Positions 12,557 through 20,666 of a DNA stretch of 24,801 bases are shown here, piece by piece; the first letter of the stretch is position 1, and each line of letters starts with the position of its first letter. The DNA is from a virus: the IMG/VR virus record IMGVR_UViG_3300035670_001186, positions 1-24,801 of that record; one strand, 5' to 3'. The notes below the pieces were generated by a model. That model saw only the letters and a list, made by a program, of their open reading frames with translations, did no database searches and was not told where the DNA came from. Both the position numbers and the translations under genes were made by a program.

Positions 12557-13286
12557 CTTTCGCCGTCGGGTGCTCATGGGGTCCGAGGGGTTGCAGGGCC
12601 TTGGCGGTCGTGGCGCAGCGGGAGCGCGAGCGCCTGAGGAAGAGCAGCTGCGCGAGCTTGGCGAGGCCTAGGAGGGCGGCGAGCCCGATGGCGTAGGAGG
12701 CGTACTCGCTGGCGACTATGTGCGGGAGGACGGCGACGAGCGAGCCGATCGCGAAGGCTAGGCCCGCCTCGGGCTTGGAGATGCCGACGGCGGTGCCCCA
12801 GAAGAAGGCGGCGACGGAGGCGAGGATGATGAGACCGCCGAGGGAGGTGAGCAGGAGGTCGCGCTGGGCGTCGAGGTCGGCTTGGTGCTGGGCGAGGGCG
12901 GCGGCGTCCCGGCCCTTGTCCTTCTCGACCATGGCCCAGAGGGTCTCGAGGTCGCGCTGGGCGCGGTCGGCGAGGATGGAGGCGCGGTCGTACTCGGCGG
13001 GGTCGGCGGCGTCGGCGCGCTTGCGGGCGCGGGTGACGGTCTCGGGGGCGGGGCGGGGGAGGATGGACTCGGCGAGGGAGAGTTCGGCCGAGGCGACGGA
13101 GGTGCGGCCGGCGGCGTTGGCCTCCTTGGCGACGACCACCGAGGCGGCGGCGCGGTCCATCACGTCATCGGCGGCGGAGGCGTAGGCGTCCACGGAGGCG
13201 CCCGTTCCCGACCCTTCGGAGGTCTGACGGAGGGCGCACCCTGTCAGCAGGAGACACGTCGAAAGAGCTGCGAAAAATCGACGCAT
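12549..13286 (-). CDS. Lipoprotein with C-terminal membrane helices; spanin-like
   Basis: MRRFFAALSTCLLLTGCALR is a lipoprotein signal peptide with lipobox LLTG-C17. A periplasmic helical region (about 30-140) with charged heptads follows, then three hydrophobic segments at about 144-165, 174-192 and 196-217, and a basic/polar tail. A lipid anchor at one end and membrane helices at the other is the topology of unimolecular spanins, although those usually have a single helix. In the lysis block it is the best candidate for disrupting the outer membrane. The lipoprotein assignment is firm; the spanin role is inferred. Confidence 0.7.
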   Translation of the reverse strand: MRRFFAALSTCLLLTGCALRQTSEGSGTGASVDAYASAADDVMDRAAASVVVAKEANAAGRTSVASAELSLAESILPRPAPETVTRARKRADAADPAEYDRASILADRAQRDLETLWAMVEKDKGRDAAALAQHQADLDAQRDLLLTSLGGLIILASVAAFFWGTAVGISKPEAGLAFAIGSLVAVLPHIVASEYASYAIGLAALLGLAKLAQLLFLRRSRSRCATTAKALQPLGPHEHPTAKDD

Positions 13287-13303
13287 CGCGGGGAACGTGT
13301 CGA

Positions 13304-13429
13304 TTACTTCTTCAGGGCGTCGGCGGCCGACTTGGCGGCACCCTTGAGGGCGAGCGCGCGCTTGGCGTTGTGGGCGCCGGCGAAGAAGGCGGCGACGGCG
13401 ACGATGACGAGCAGGGCGAGGTAGAGCAT
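13304..13429 (-). CDS. Small single-helix membrane protein, 41 aa
   Basis: MLYLALLVIVAVAAFFAGAH, then NAKRALALKGAAKSAADALK K: one N-terminal membrane helix and a basic amphipathic tail. It lies between the tail fibre block and the lysis block; the longer upstream frame overlaps the 68-aa gene and has shadow composition. Possible pinholin or lysis regulator; no family recognised. Confidence 0.6.
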   Translation of the reverse strand: MLYLALLVIVAVAAFFAGAHNAKRALALKGAAKSAADALKK

Positions 13430-13445
13430 GGCGGTATGAGGTTGG

Positions 13446-13652
13446 TTAGTTGGAAGGGAGTTCCTCGACCTTGACGAGCGGGCCGAGGTCGGCGGGGGTC
13501 TGCGGGGAGGTGAAGGTGACGTAGATCGCGTTGTCGCGACCCTCGGTGGGCTCGCCGTTCCAAGCGGGGAAAACAAGTAGCAGGAGGGGCGACGGGGCGA
13601 CCGAGGTGTCGATGGTCTGCCCGGGAAGCGTGATGCGGTAGGTTGTTCTCAT
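13446..13652 (-). CDS. Hypothetical protein after the tail fibre, 68 aa
   Basis: MRTTYRITLPGQTIDTSVAP, then a beta-rich segment (LLLLVFPAWNGEPTEGRDNA, IYVTFTS). The ATG overlaps the fibre stop as TGATG, indicating coupled translation. It may be a fibre chaperone or small tip protein; there is no direct evidence for either. Confidence 0.65.
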   Translation of the reverse strand: MRTTYRITLPGQTIDTSVAPSPLLLLVFPAWNGEPTEGRDNAIYVTFTSPQTPADLGPLVKVEELPSN

Positions 13653-15382
13653 CAGAGGACGGCGACCGAGGACTGGTAGGTGTAGTAGTTTTGGGGAGCC
13701 GAGGTGAAGGACGAGGTGTTCTCGACTCGCACCTTGTAGAATCGGCGGTTGTCAGTACCGGCGACGAGCGTGGTCGGGCCGCCCGTGGTCGTGCCGACGG
13801 AAACGCCATTGACGAAGGCCTCGACGTTTCCTGCGCCGTCGGAGACCACCAGCAAATCAAACGCGGAGAAGGTGCTTGGCGTATGTGTGGTAGTAGAAGT
13901 CGAGAGCGTCGTGCCGTCGTGAGCCATGAGAACCATGGCGCCGCTTCCCGTGACCTTGATGCCGATTGAGGGCACCGTGGGGTCGCCGGTGTTGGTCGCC
14001 TCGGCTTCGCCTAGGGTGACTAGATAGATGCTTTCGGAACTAGGGCTAACCGCAGCACGAATTATGCGAGCAGAAAAAGAAACTCGGCGTGTCCAGTTAA
14101 GGTTTCCGTTTTGAGCCTGACCAGCATAAGGAGGCGTGCTGTGATTGGCGACGACGTGGCCTGCGCCCGTCGAGGTGGGGCCGTTGGTTCGACGAGCCGC
14201 GCCCGCACCGAATGAGTCATTCAGTCCGCCTGTTCCGCTTGTGGCGGTCGTGAAGTCCGGGCCGTAAAACCTCCAGGTGCTCGGTGAGATTTCCGAGTTT
14301 ATGACTCCCCTAGGCGTGACCGCGAGGGAGTTGCTCGTCCCGGCAACAGCCTCCGCATCGGTCGCCAACTCCACCTTGCCCTTGACGGTGGTGGATGCGT
14401 CGGGGATGGCCGCAAGCGCCGCCGTGTCGAAGTCGGTGATCGCGCTCGCCGTGTGGGTGTGGACGATGGGCGCGTAGGTCGTCGCCGCGGCGCTGGTCGT
14501 CAGGTAGGACGACATCCCGGCGATGGTCTGGAACAGCGCCTCCGCCTCGGCCTGCGTGTAGTAGTTGTTAAGGTCGGCCGAGGTCGCCAGCCCGAGGGTC
14601 GCGAACGACTTGTTCTTCCAAAGCCCCGTCGCCGACTCGTAGGCCAGAAGGTCGTTGTTGGCCTTGCTGGTCAGCAAAACGTCGGACTGCTCGCCCAACT
14701 CCTGGTAGTTGTCCACCCGCACCTCGATGACGCCCGTCGAGGCGTTCGAGCGCACGACGTAGCCCATCAGCACGCCGTGGTTGGGCTGGGTCGGCAGGGT
14801 CGTCTGGAAGCCGCCGGCGGACGAGGCCGACAGGTAAAGCACGTCCCCAGCCACGAAGGCCGAAGTGTCGACGTTCTCGAGGGCCCCGGCGACGATGACC
14901 TTGCCCGTGCCGTTGTCGGCGATGGCCTCCGCCGTGATGCCGATGGTGCGCGAGGACGAGAGTTCGGTGTCGGCCTGCGCAAGCGTGATCTCGGGATGGT
15001 TGCCCGTGGCGCCCGAGATGTAGACCGCCTTGCCCTTGGCGATCGTAGTGCCGGTCTTGTTCGTGCCGTTAAGGAAGAGCGTGCGGGCGTCGTTGGCAAT
15101 CCACAGCGGGCGCAGGGTGTCCGCGTCCCAGCTGAGAATCTGCCCGTCCGTCGCCGCCACCTCGGGCGAGCGCACGAAATAGGCCGTGTCCATAGCCACC
15201 GTCTGCGTGCCGCTGTCGTAGGTGACAGGCGCCGTCGCGGCGATGACCCCGGTAGGGCCGGTCGCCCCAGTGTCCCCCTTGGGCCCAGGAACCGCCCCGA
15301 GCGAGGCCGTGAAGGACACAGGGCCCTCCTCCATGCTGGCCGAGAAGGTGCCGCCGCCGTTGACAACAATCGTTAGGGACAT
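13652..15382 (-). CDS. Tail fibre protein with collagen-like repeat
   Basis: The 576-aa protein begins with a short beta segment and a collagen-type GPKGDTGATGPTG (33-45), which forms trimeric fibres. It continues with beta-rich repeats (GDVLYLSASSAGGFQTT) and a HTHTASAITDFDTAALAAIP element typical of fibre shafts. The C-terminal half has a jelly-roll-like domain (GSGAMVLMAHDGTTLSTSTT, then FNG-type turns) that may bind the host receptor. It is the last large structural gene before the lysis block. Confidence in the fibre role is good; the receptor is unknown. Confidence 0.82.
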   Translation of the reverse strand: MSLTIVVNGGGTFSASMEEGPVSFTASLGAVPGPKGDTGATGPTGVIAATAPVTYDSGTQTVAMDTAYFVRSPEVAATDGQILSWDADTLRPLWIANDARTLFLNGTNKTGTTIAKGKAVYISGATGNHPEITLAQADTELSSSRTIGITAEAIADNGTGKVIVAGALENVDTSAFVAGDVLYLSASSAGGFQTTLPTQPNHGVLMGYVVRSNASTGVIEVRVDNYQELGEQSDVLLTSKANNDLLAYESATGLWKNKSFATLGLATSADLNNYYTQAEAEALFQTIAGMSSYLTTSAAATTYAPIVHTHTASAITDFDTAALAAIPDASTTVKGKVELATDAEAVAGTSNSLAVTPRGVINSEISPSTWRFYGPDFTTATSGTGGLNDSFGAGAARRTNGPTSTGAGHVVANHSTPPYAGQAQNGNLNWTRRVSFSARIIRAAVSPSSESIYLVTLGEAEATNTGDPTVPSIGIKVTGSGAMVLMAHDGTTLSTSTTTHTPSTFSAFDLLVVSDGAGNVEAFVNGVSVGTTTGGPTTLVAGTDNRRFYKVRVENTSSFTSAPQNYYTYQSSVAVL

Positions 15383-15395
15383 CGCTTAAGGTCAG

Positions 15396-15713
15396 TTAGG
15401 CCTTGGTGATCTCGGGCAGGACGGTGAACGTCACGGTCGAGGAATAGATGACCACGCCGGTGTTCAGGGCGACGCGGATGTCCCACTTGGCGGGCCCAGT
15501 AGACCACTCGGCGCACTCGCCGGCAGGCTCCGTGGCCGTGATGATGAGCCCCGTGGCGTCGAGGGAGGTCGTCACCGGGTGCACCACGCCGGCCGAGTCC
15601 AGGATGTCCGAGGTGATGGTCGTCCCTAGGAGGTTCGCCAGCCCGCCCACGGGTGGCGCGTAGGTGATGGTCGCCGTGAACGTGCCGCCGCGCTTGAAGT
15701 TGAAGGAGCTCAT
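15396..15713 (-). CDS. Structural protein, beta-rich, 105 aa
   Basis: MSSFNFKRGGTFTATITYAP begins an immunoglobulin-like beta protein (TTITSDILDSAGVV, TEPAGECAEWSTGPAKWDI RV, VIYSSTVTFTVLPEI). This profile is common in phage baseplate-associated small proteins encoded next to fibres. It precedes the fibre gene by 13 nt and has no Shine-Dalgarno. Confidence 0.68.
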   Translation of the reverse strand: MSSFNFKRGGTFTATITYAPPVGGLANLLGTTITSDILDSAGVVHPVTTSLDATGLIITATEPAGECAEWSTGPAKWDIRVALNTGVVIYSSTVTFTVLPEITKA

Positions 15714-15722
15714 TTGATGGTA

Positions 15723-16502
15723 TTAGGCGGGGTCCTCGACCTGCGCGCGGATGGTGATCGGCGTCTGGATGTAGGTCTGCGTGTCGCCGCTGTCAGTCAC
15801 CTGCACCTCAAGGTAGGAGGTCTTGCTGGTCTCGGCGCCTAGGAACGTGCCGATGGCAGCCGCGGAGAAGTCGAGGTCGACGTACTTGCCGGAGAGTCCC
15901 GTGAGGTTGGAGGTGAAGCCGATGTTCGAGGTCACCCCCGAGATGGTGTAGACCGTGGTCGAGTTCGTGGCCTTGAGCGAGATGGTCCCCGTGTTGTTGC
16001 CCGTCTGCAGGACCTGGCAGGTGGCCGCCGACCAGCCGGCCTGACCGTTGACCGCGGTCTCAATGGCCGTTGCCATCTCCTCGAGGTCGATGGGGTAGGA
16101 CAGGAAGGCCGTGGTCGCCGACAGGGCGGGGGATGTGTTGGCGATGGTCACCGCAAAGAAGCCCGTCTGCGCGCCGTCGCTGATGACGAAGGGCGAGAGG
16201 TCGCTGCCGACCGTGGTCGCCGAGATCGTGGGGGTGGAGAGGGCCGTCGCCGTGGTCGTCGAGATTAGGTGTTCCGAGCCGGGGGTGCCGACCTGAACCT
16301 TGACCGTCCCGGAGGGGAAGGCGATGACCTCCTGCGGGGTCTCGGGGAGGACCGTCTGGCGGGTCACGTAGAGGTTCAGGCGCACCTTGTCACCCTCCGT
16401 GAAGGTCATGTTCGTCAGCTGGGTCAGGTCTCCGTAGTCCTTGAAGATGACCTGGTTCACCGGGTCGATGAACAGCCTGTAATTGGTGAACTGGATAGCC
16501 AT
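15723..16502 (-). CDS. Structural (tail tip/baseplate) protein, 259 aa
   Basis: MAIQFTNYRLFIDPVNQVIF opens a Thr/Ser-rich, beta-rich protein (ISTTTATALSTPTISATTVG; FLSYPIDLEEMATAIETAVN). The composition matches phage tip or adsorption proteins, but no family is recognised. A copy of the TTGAC-N7-CTAGGGTA motif ends 14 nt before its ATG, suggesting its own control. Confidence 0.7.
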   Translation of the reverse strand: MAIQFTNYRLFIDPVNQVIFKDYGDLTQLTNMTFTEGDKVRLNLYVTRQTVLPETPQEVIAFPSGTVKVQVGTPGSEHLISTTTATALSTPTISATTVGSDLSPFVISDGAQTGFFAVTIANTSPALSATTAFLSYPIDLEEMATAIETAVNGQAGWSAATCQVLQTGNNTGTISLKATNSTTVYTISGVTSNIGFTSNLTGLSGKYVDLDFSAAAIGTFLGAETSKTSYLEVQVTDSGDTQTYIQTPITIRAQVEDPA

Positions 16503-16516
16503 CGGGTGCGGGTCGC

Positions 16517-16536
16517 TACCCTAGGCTGGGCGTCAA
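16517..16536 (-). promoter_or_regulatory. TTGAC-N7-CTAGGGTA motif, copy 1
   Basis: Minus strand TTGAC-GCCCAGC-CTAGGGTA in the 41-nt gap before the 259-aa gene; the ATG (16502) begins 14 nt after the motif. Confidence 0.65.
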
Positions 16537-16543
16537 AGGGGGG

Positions 16544-17428
16544 TCAGCCTGTGACAAAGTCGGGCACGGTATAGTTGAGATCGCCACCGCCATAGGTCTC
16601 GGTCGAGTTGGTCAGATACTCGTCCTGGAACGAGATAAGGGTCTCAGTTCCGCCGTCGAACTCGTATTCGCGGCCAAACTGACAGGCCGCGGCGAACATT
16701 CCATAGGCGTTCTCGGCGATGTCGGGGAAGGGTGATAGATAATAAGTCCCGGCTACACTTCTTTCCATCGGGCTTATGTAGGAAGGGCCGTAGCAAACCC
16801 CGTTGCCTGCTCCGAACTGGGTCGTGCCGTTCTCGTAGGCGTGGCCGTAGGACTTGGGGGAGCCGTAATCATCCTCGGACTTAAGGACGGAGCTCAGGCC
16901 GTAGATCCAATCAAGAGAGGCCTCGTCCTTTGTTATGTTGTAGTGCGAGGTCATTCCTCCGGGCATACCATAACCGTCCCAAGACGCCGCGCTGGGTGGT
17001 TGCATCCTGGGGTACTCGGTGTCGGTCAGGCTTCCGCCATTGTCCGAACTGTAAAACCAGCCGTTCTGGACGCTGATCGTGTGATAGCCCTCCTCGGAAG
17101 GAATGGCGGAGCCTTGCCCACCAATCCTTTGAAGGGCCGTATCCTTGATTCCACGCAGTCGTGCGTAATAGACCGAGACCGGGAAGTCGAAGATGGTCCA
17201 AAGCCGCATCGAGACGTCCACGGGGTCGGCGACCGACGTTCCGAAGAAGCCGTTGTTTACGCTTTTGGTGAACTCAAAGTCTTTGACCGCAGTCCTTGGG
17301 TTGTCGCCCGCCTCGGTGGCATCCATCGCCAGATAGAGGTATCCGCCGTAGGAGACAACGTCGCCCTTGGCGTAGGCCGTCTCCTCATTCCAAGCAGGGT
17401 AGACCGCGCTCGGGTCGTAGTAGGGCAT
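16544..17428 (-). CDS. Adsorption-type structural protein with carbohydrate-binding-like N-terminus, 294 aa
   Basis: Residues 12-45 (AWNEETAYAKGDVVSYGGYL, then YLAMDATEAGDNP) follow the pattern of family 5/12 carbohydrate-binding modules, found in many phage tail tip proteins. The rest is rich in Tyr, Gly and Ser (YGMPGGMTSHYN, GNGVCYGPSYISP) and beta-like. It may contact surface glycans. The ATG overlaps the preceding stop as TGATG. Module assignment is by pattern and moderate; the remainder is unrecognised. Confidence 0.7.
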   Translation of the reverse strand: MPYYDPSAVYPAWNEETAYAKGDVVSYGGYLYLAMDATEAGDNPRTAVKDFEFTKSVNNGFFGTSVADPVDVSMRLWTIFDFPVSVYYARLRGIKDTALQRIGGQGSAIPSEEGYHTISVQNGWFYSSDNGGSLTDTEYPRMQPPSAASWDGYGMPGGMTSHYNITKDEASLDWIYGLSSVLKSEDDYGSPKSYGHAYENGTTQFGAGNGVCYGPSYISPMERSVAGTYYLSPFPDIAENAYGMFAAACQFGREYEFDGGTETLISFQDEYLTNSTETYGGGDLNYTVPDFVTG

Positions 17429-17922
17429 CAGCGCGAGTTCCAGTTCCAGAGGGCGGTCGCCGAACCGGGCTTCACGCGCATCAAGACCTGCGAGGCGTAG
17501 ACGTATTGGGCAAAGGAAGCGATGGCGCCGTCGACGATGTTGACGGAAGCCAAGGCAAGGTAACCGTTCTCGTCCGTGTCGGGGTAGGTCCCGCGCGCCT
17601 TGACCTGAACGGTGACTGTGTCGGGGAAAAAGATAGGAGGGTCGCCGACGGAGGCCTCGAGCACGATGTCCTTGTATCCCGTGCCGGTGAAGGTCAGCGA
17701 GGGCTGAGGGCTGGCGTCCAGGTAGTCAGTCCCAATCTTGGGGACTAGGTTGTTCACCGTGCCGGCTCGCACCTTGGCGACGAAGTTCTCGCCGCTCTTG
17801 TAGACCGTCACCTTGAACGGATGGATAATCTCGGGGTCTGGGCGGTCCTCGGCCACAAACGACGGCGAGCCGGAGCCGATGCCCTTCGCCAATACCCCGA
17901 CGCCTTTGCCCAGGATGGTCAT
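17428..17922 (-). CDS. Structural protein, 164 aa
   Basis: The glycine-rich N-terminus (MTILGKGVGVLAKGIGSGSP) leads into beta strands (HPFKVTVYKSGENFVAKVRA, DTVTVQVKARGTYPDTDENG). It is coupled by TGATG overlaps on both sides to larger tail proteins, so it probably belongs to the same tip complex. No family recognised. Confidence 0.7.
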   Translation of the reverse strand: MTILGKGVGVLAKGIGSGSPSFVAEDRPDPEIIHPFKVTVYKSGENFVAKVRAGTVNNLVPKIGTDYLDASPQPSLTFTGTGYKDIVLEASVGDPPIFFPDTVTVQVKARGTYPDTDENGYLALASVNIVDGAIASFAQYVYASQVLMRVKPGSATALWNWNSR

Positions 17923-18824
17923 CAGCCGAGGGTCTTAGGCATGAACGACGTGCCGTGCTGGTAGTACGAGCCCTTGCCCTTCCAAGTCGAGGCCTTGGAG
18001 TCAGCGGGCTTGCTGGCGTTCGCGGAGCGGCGGCCGTAGATGGTGCCGTTCCACCCGTCCTGCGAGTACATGATGTCGTAGGAAATCTTGATGAGCTTGC
18101 CGAAGTACTCGGCCTGAACGCCTGCGAGCAGCAGCTGGTCGTCCTCGCGGGGCGTGATCCAGTTGCCGTAGCCCGTCCAGCCGGGTTGCCCCGTCGACAG
18201 GCCGCCGAAGTCGCCGAGGAGGTTCGGGCCGCCGAAGTTCCCCGTCGAGGAGGTCGTGCCCAGGGACTCCTTGAGCGCGACAAGGATGTTGAAGTCGGAG
18301 GTGTAGAAGGTCCCCGTGATGCCGAAGCCGCAGGCGAGGTAGGAGGTCACGCCGTAGTACTGGTCGAGCGGGGGCGTGGGGTCGGCGAACCGTTTGAACG
18401 AGCCGTCCTCGTTGAAGACCGCGCCGTTCTTTGGCGAGGCCGCGTTGCCGCCGATTTGCTCGACGAACTTGGGGTGGGTGGAGATGGGCTCCTGGTTGGA
18501 CGAGAAGCGCCCGGAGACGTTGGGGATGGTTGTCGACCCCTTGGCGATGCCGACGTAATCGACCGAGATTGTCTGTATGCCGTTCTGGTCTAGTGAGGAC
18601 GAGGCGCGGTGGCAATGCATCCGAGGGTCAAGCGGGAACGGGTCGCCGCGTTGAGGGGTCTTGCCAAGCGCCTCGGGGCCCGTCGCCGGCGTGCCCGTGC
18701 TCGTCCCGTGCGAGGTCTTGTAGACAACCGAGGCCGTGATGAGGCCGAAGCCGTCGTCCTCGATGACCCAGCCGGCCTGCAGCTCGAGGGTGGATAGGGA
18801 CTTGCCCTTGGATACGCGTGCCAT
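17922..18824 (-). CDS. Structural (tail tip-type) protein, 300 aa
   Basis: MARVSKGKSLSTLELQAGWV begins a protein with beta-rich, aromatic segments (DQYYGVTSYLACGFGITGTF, LLLAGVQAEYFGKLIKISYD). It directly follows the tape measure gene (3-nt gap region), the usual place of distal tail proteins. No catalytic motif or known domain is evident. Confidence 0.7.
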   Translation of the reverse strand: MARVSKGKSLSTLELQAGWVIEDDGFGLITASVVYKTSHGTSTGTPATGPEALGKTPQRGDPFPLDPRMHCHRASSSLDQNGIQTISVDYVGIAKGSTTIPNVSGRFSSNQEPISTHPKFVEQIGGNAASPKNGAVFNEDGSFKRFADPTPPLDQYYGVTSYLACGFGITGTFYTSDFNILVALKESLGTTSSTGNFGGPNLLGDFGGLSTGQPGWTGYGNWITPREDDQLLLAGVQAEYFGKLIKISYDIMYSQDGWNGTIYGRRSANASKPADSKASTWKGKGSYYQHGTSFMPKTLG

Positions 18825-18828
18825 GGTC

Positions 18829-19944
18829 TCAGAAAGTTCGGGTTAGTTTGGGCCTCTTGGAGTCGGTGAATGGATTGAAGCCAGGGGCAATCGACGGCTT
18901 GGGTGTAGGCTTGGGCATCGTGCCCTTGATGAAATCGCCTGCGTCCTTGATGTTGGGCTTCGTCAAATCGGTCGAGCCTGTAGCGGGCGCCGCCGCCTTG
19001 GGGGCCGTGTTGACTGCGATGGTCTCCGTGGCCTGCGCCGTGCGGGCCGCGTAGGACTCGAGCGTGCTAGGGCCGCGGGCTATGCCGCCGCCGATCTGCT
19101 GGAGCGACGTGACCGCCATGCCGGCCGTGCTGTCGGACTTGTCCTTGCCGTCGCGCGCGTCTGCCGCGAGCACCGCGTCCTTCATGGCCCTTGCCCGTGC
19201 CCTCTGGGCTTCGGTGCGCTCGGGCTTCGCGGTGTCCTCATCGGTGATGATGCCGAGTTTCTTCGCGGACCAGCCGACGAAGTTGGCGAACTCGCCGGAA
19301 AGGTTCTGCCCCGCCTTGCTTATCTTGGTGCCCAGGATGTCAAAGGCCGTTGCGTTCTCGCTCGTCGTCACCGTCAGCTCCTGTTGCAACTTCAGGAAGT
19401 TCTCGTAGTCGGATAGGATAGGCACGATTGACTGAGCCACGCGCGAGCCGACGATGCGGGTCGCCATGGCGAACTTCTCCTCCTCGGACGTGGCCTCGCC
19501 GATGGCCTCAGCCATCCTCTGCATGACCTCCTCCTGCTTGATCGTGCGGTTGAGAATCTCGGCGTCCGAGAAGCCGAGCGCCTGCAGGGCCTTCATCTCG
19601 GGACCCTTCTTCGTGGCCGCAACGTCCAGCAGGGTGTTGACGTCCTTCAGCGCCATGGCGACTTGCGAGATGTCCATCCCGTAGTCCTTGGCGGCGAATG
19701 AAAGCCGCTGGTAGGTCTCGGGGGACAGGCCAAGCTTTGCCGCCTCGTCGGCGATGTCGCCTTGCTTGCCGACCCACTCCGAAATCTTGTTGAAGGTCAT
19801 CAGCAGCGCCGCCGCCTTCGCCGCCGCAACGGTGAATGATGCCCCGAGCTTCTTGCCAAACGACTCCGCCGACTTCTCCACCTTCGCCATCGAGGCCGTC
19901 GCCCTGTCGTTGGCGACGATGTCAAACTGCATGGCTCGGCTCAT
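18829..19944 (-). CDS. Tail tape measure protein (short)
   Basis: The 371-aa protein has the N-terminal pattern of tape measure proteins: MSRAMQFDIVANDRATASMA, KVEKSAESFGKKLGASF, a helical region with IADEAAKLGLSPETYQRLSF that recurs in many such proteins, a long helical middle and a Pro/Thr-rich end. Tape measure length sets tail length at about 0.15 nm per residue, so a tail no longer than about 55 nm is expected. The ATG overlaps the previous stop (ATGA), and a TTGAC-N7-CTAGGGTA motif lies 26 nt upstream inside that gene. Confidence 0.85.
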   Translation of the reverse strand: MSRAMQFDIVANDRATASMAKVEKSAESFGKKLGASFTVAAAKAAALLMTFNKISEWVGKQGDIADEAAKLGLSPETYQRLSFAAKDYGMDISQVAMALKDVNTLLDVAATKKGPEMKALQALGFSDAEILNRTIKQEEVMQRMAEAIGEATSEEEKFAMATRIVGSRVAQSIVPILSDYENFLKLQQELTVTTSENATAFDILGTKISKAGQNLSGEFANFVGWSAKKLGIITDEDTAKPERTEAQRARARAMKDAVLAADARDGKDKSDSTAGMAVTSLQQIGGGIARGPSTLESYAARTAQATETIAVNTAPKAAAPATGSTDLTKPNIKDAGDFIKGTMPKPTPKPSIAPGFNPFTDSKRPKLTRTF

Positions 19945-20504
19945 GGTGCGGGGCTAGAGGGTGGAGGGTCTACCCTAGCGAGGGAGTCAAGCAGCTCCTC
20001 GTCCTCGCTCGTCAGCACGTCCAACTCGCCGCCGGCTTGGATGCTCGCCGCCGTGGAAAGCCAGATGGCCTGGCACTCGGGAAGGTTGAGCGCGTCCTCC
20101 AGCGTGTGCCCCGCCTTGATGAGGTTGGCGACGATGGACAGCACCCAGGGCATCCCGCGGTTCCTCCCCCCGCTCCCCGACTCGTCCTTCTTCTCCCAGA
20201 ACTGCGGCCAGCAGTCCAGACGCAGGTGGTCGTAGGCCAACTCGAGGCAACGGTTGAACGTCCTAGGGTTGCCTAGCCGCACCCGCTGCCACCGATCGCG
20301 GAGCGTCACCTCGCCGGCGGGCTTCTCGGCGCACACCTTGGCGAAGAAGATGAGGTCGGCGGGGGTGCAGGGCTTGCCGGAAAGGATGGGGTGGTCCAAG
20401 GCCTCCAGCCAAAGGCGGTGCTTGAGGCACCAAGGGTAGAGGTCGTAGCCGCAGAGGCGGGTCGCCCTAGGGGTCAGAAAGGCGGATAGAAAGCGGCGGT
20501 CCAT
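19941..20504 (-). CDS. Conserved tail protein in the chaperone position, 187 aa
   Basis: MDRRFLSAFLTPRATRLCGY, then PADLIFFAKVCAEKPAGEVT and a C-terminal NLPECQAIWLSTAASIQAGG followed by an acidic stretch (DVLTSEDEELLD). Immediately upstream of the tape measure is the place of tail assembly chaperones, and the C-terminal pattern recalls proteins at that position in other phages. No frameshift signal was recognised. It restarts minus-strand transcription after the ligase island. Confidence 0.6.
   Translation of the reverse strand: MDRRFLSAFLTPRATRLCGYDLYPWCLKHRLWLEALDHPILSGKPCTPADLIFFAKVCAEKPAGEVTLRDRWQRVRLGNPRTFNRCLELAYDHLRLDCWPQFWEKKDESGSGGRNRGMPWVLSIVANLIKAGHTLEDALNLPECQAIWLSTAASIQAGGELDVLTSEDEELLDSLARVDPPPSSPAP
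19971..19990 (-). promoter_or_regulatory. TTGAC-N7-CTAGGGTA motif, copy 2
   Basis: Minus strand TTGAC-TCCCTCG-CTAGGGTA, inside the 3' end of the chaperone-position gene and ending 26 nt before the tape measure ATG. Confidence 0.6.
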
Positions 20505-20523
20505 GGTAGGAGTCGGACCGTAT

Positions 20524-20562
20524 GGGATACCCCCCTAGGAAGGCAAGCCAGAGGGGTCTAAT
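20524..20562 (+). repeat. 39-bp element, copy A
   Basis: Begins GGGATACCCCCCT and ends AGCCAGAGGGGTCTAAT, 34/39 identical without gaps to copy B at 11354-11316. It points towards the ligase promoter and also sits 20 bp from the divergent tail gene, so it could control both. Confidence 0.8.
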
Positions 20563-20631
20563 AGGGCATTCCGTGGCATGGGGTGGTAGGGGTATGGCTA
20601 GGGGGCTTTGACAAATCCTTTTATTTCCCTG

Positions 20632-20659
20632 TTGACGGTCACCCCTGCCGATGTAAAGT
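20632..20659 (+). promoter_or_regulatory. Predicted promoter of the ligase island
   Basis: TTGACG (20632-20637), 16-nt spacer, TAAAGT (20654-20659). The ATG at 20667 is 7 nt after the -10 box, so the transcript is predicted to begin at or next to the start codon. A further TTGACA lies at 20609-20614 without a convincing -10 partner. Confidence 0.5.
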
Positions 20660-20666
20660 CCTTTGC

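Larger units (their letters stand above)
20505..20666. other. Divergent regulatory gap between the tail operon and the ligase island
   Basis: This 162-bp gap separates a minus-strand gene (start 20504) from plus-strand genes (start 20667). It contains the 39-bp element copy A and a plus-strand promoter. Short frames through it show no coding character. Confidence 0.65.

Noticed and set aside
14453-15376. 307-aa plus-strand frame opposite the tail fibre
   Set aside because: It lies antisense to a well-supported fibre gene and has Gly/Arg/Val-rich shadow composition with no domain.
19941-20504. Programmed frameshift for a tail assembly chaperone pair
   Set aside because: No slippery heptamer with a suitable overlapping frame could be recognised near the end of the 187-aa gene; the next gene is already the tape measure.
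20520-20666. Attachment site or integrase region
   Set aside because: No integrase or recombinase gene was found in the window; the repeated element is better explained by its position before two promoters.
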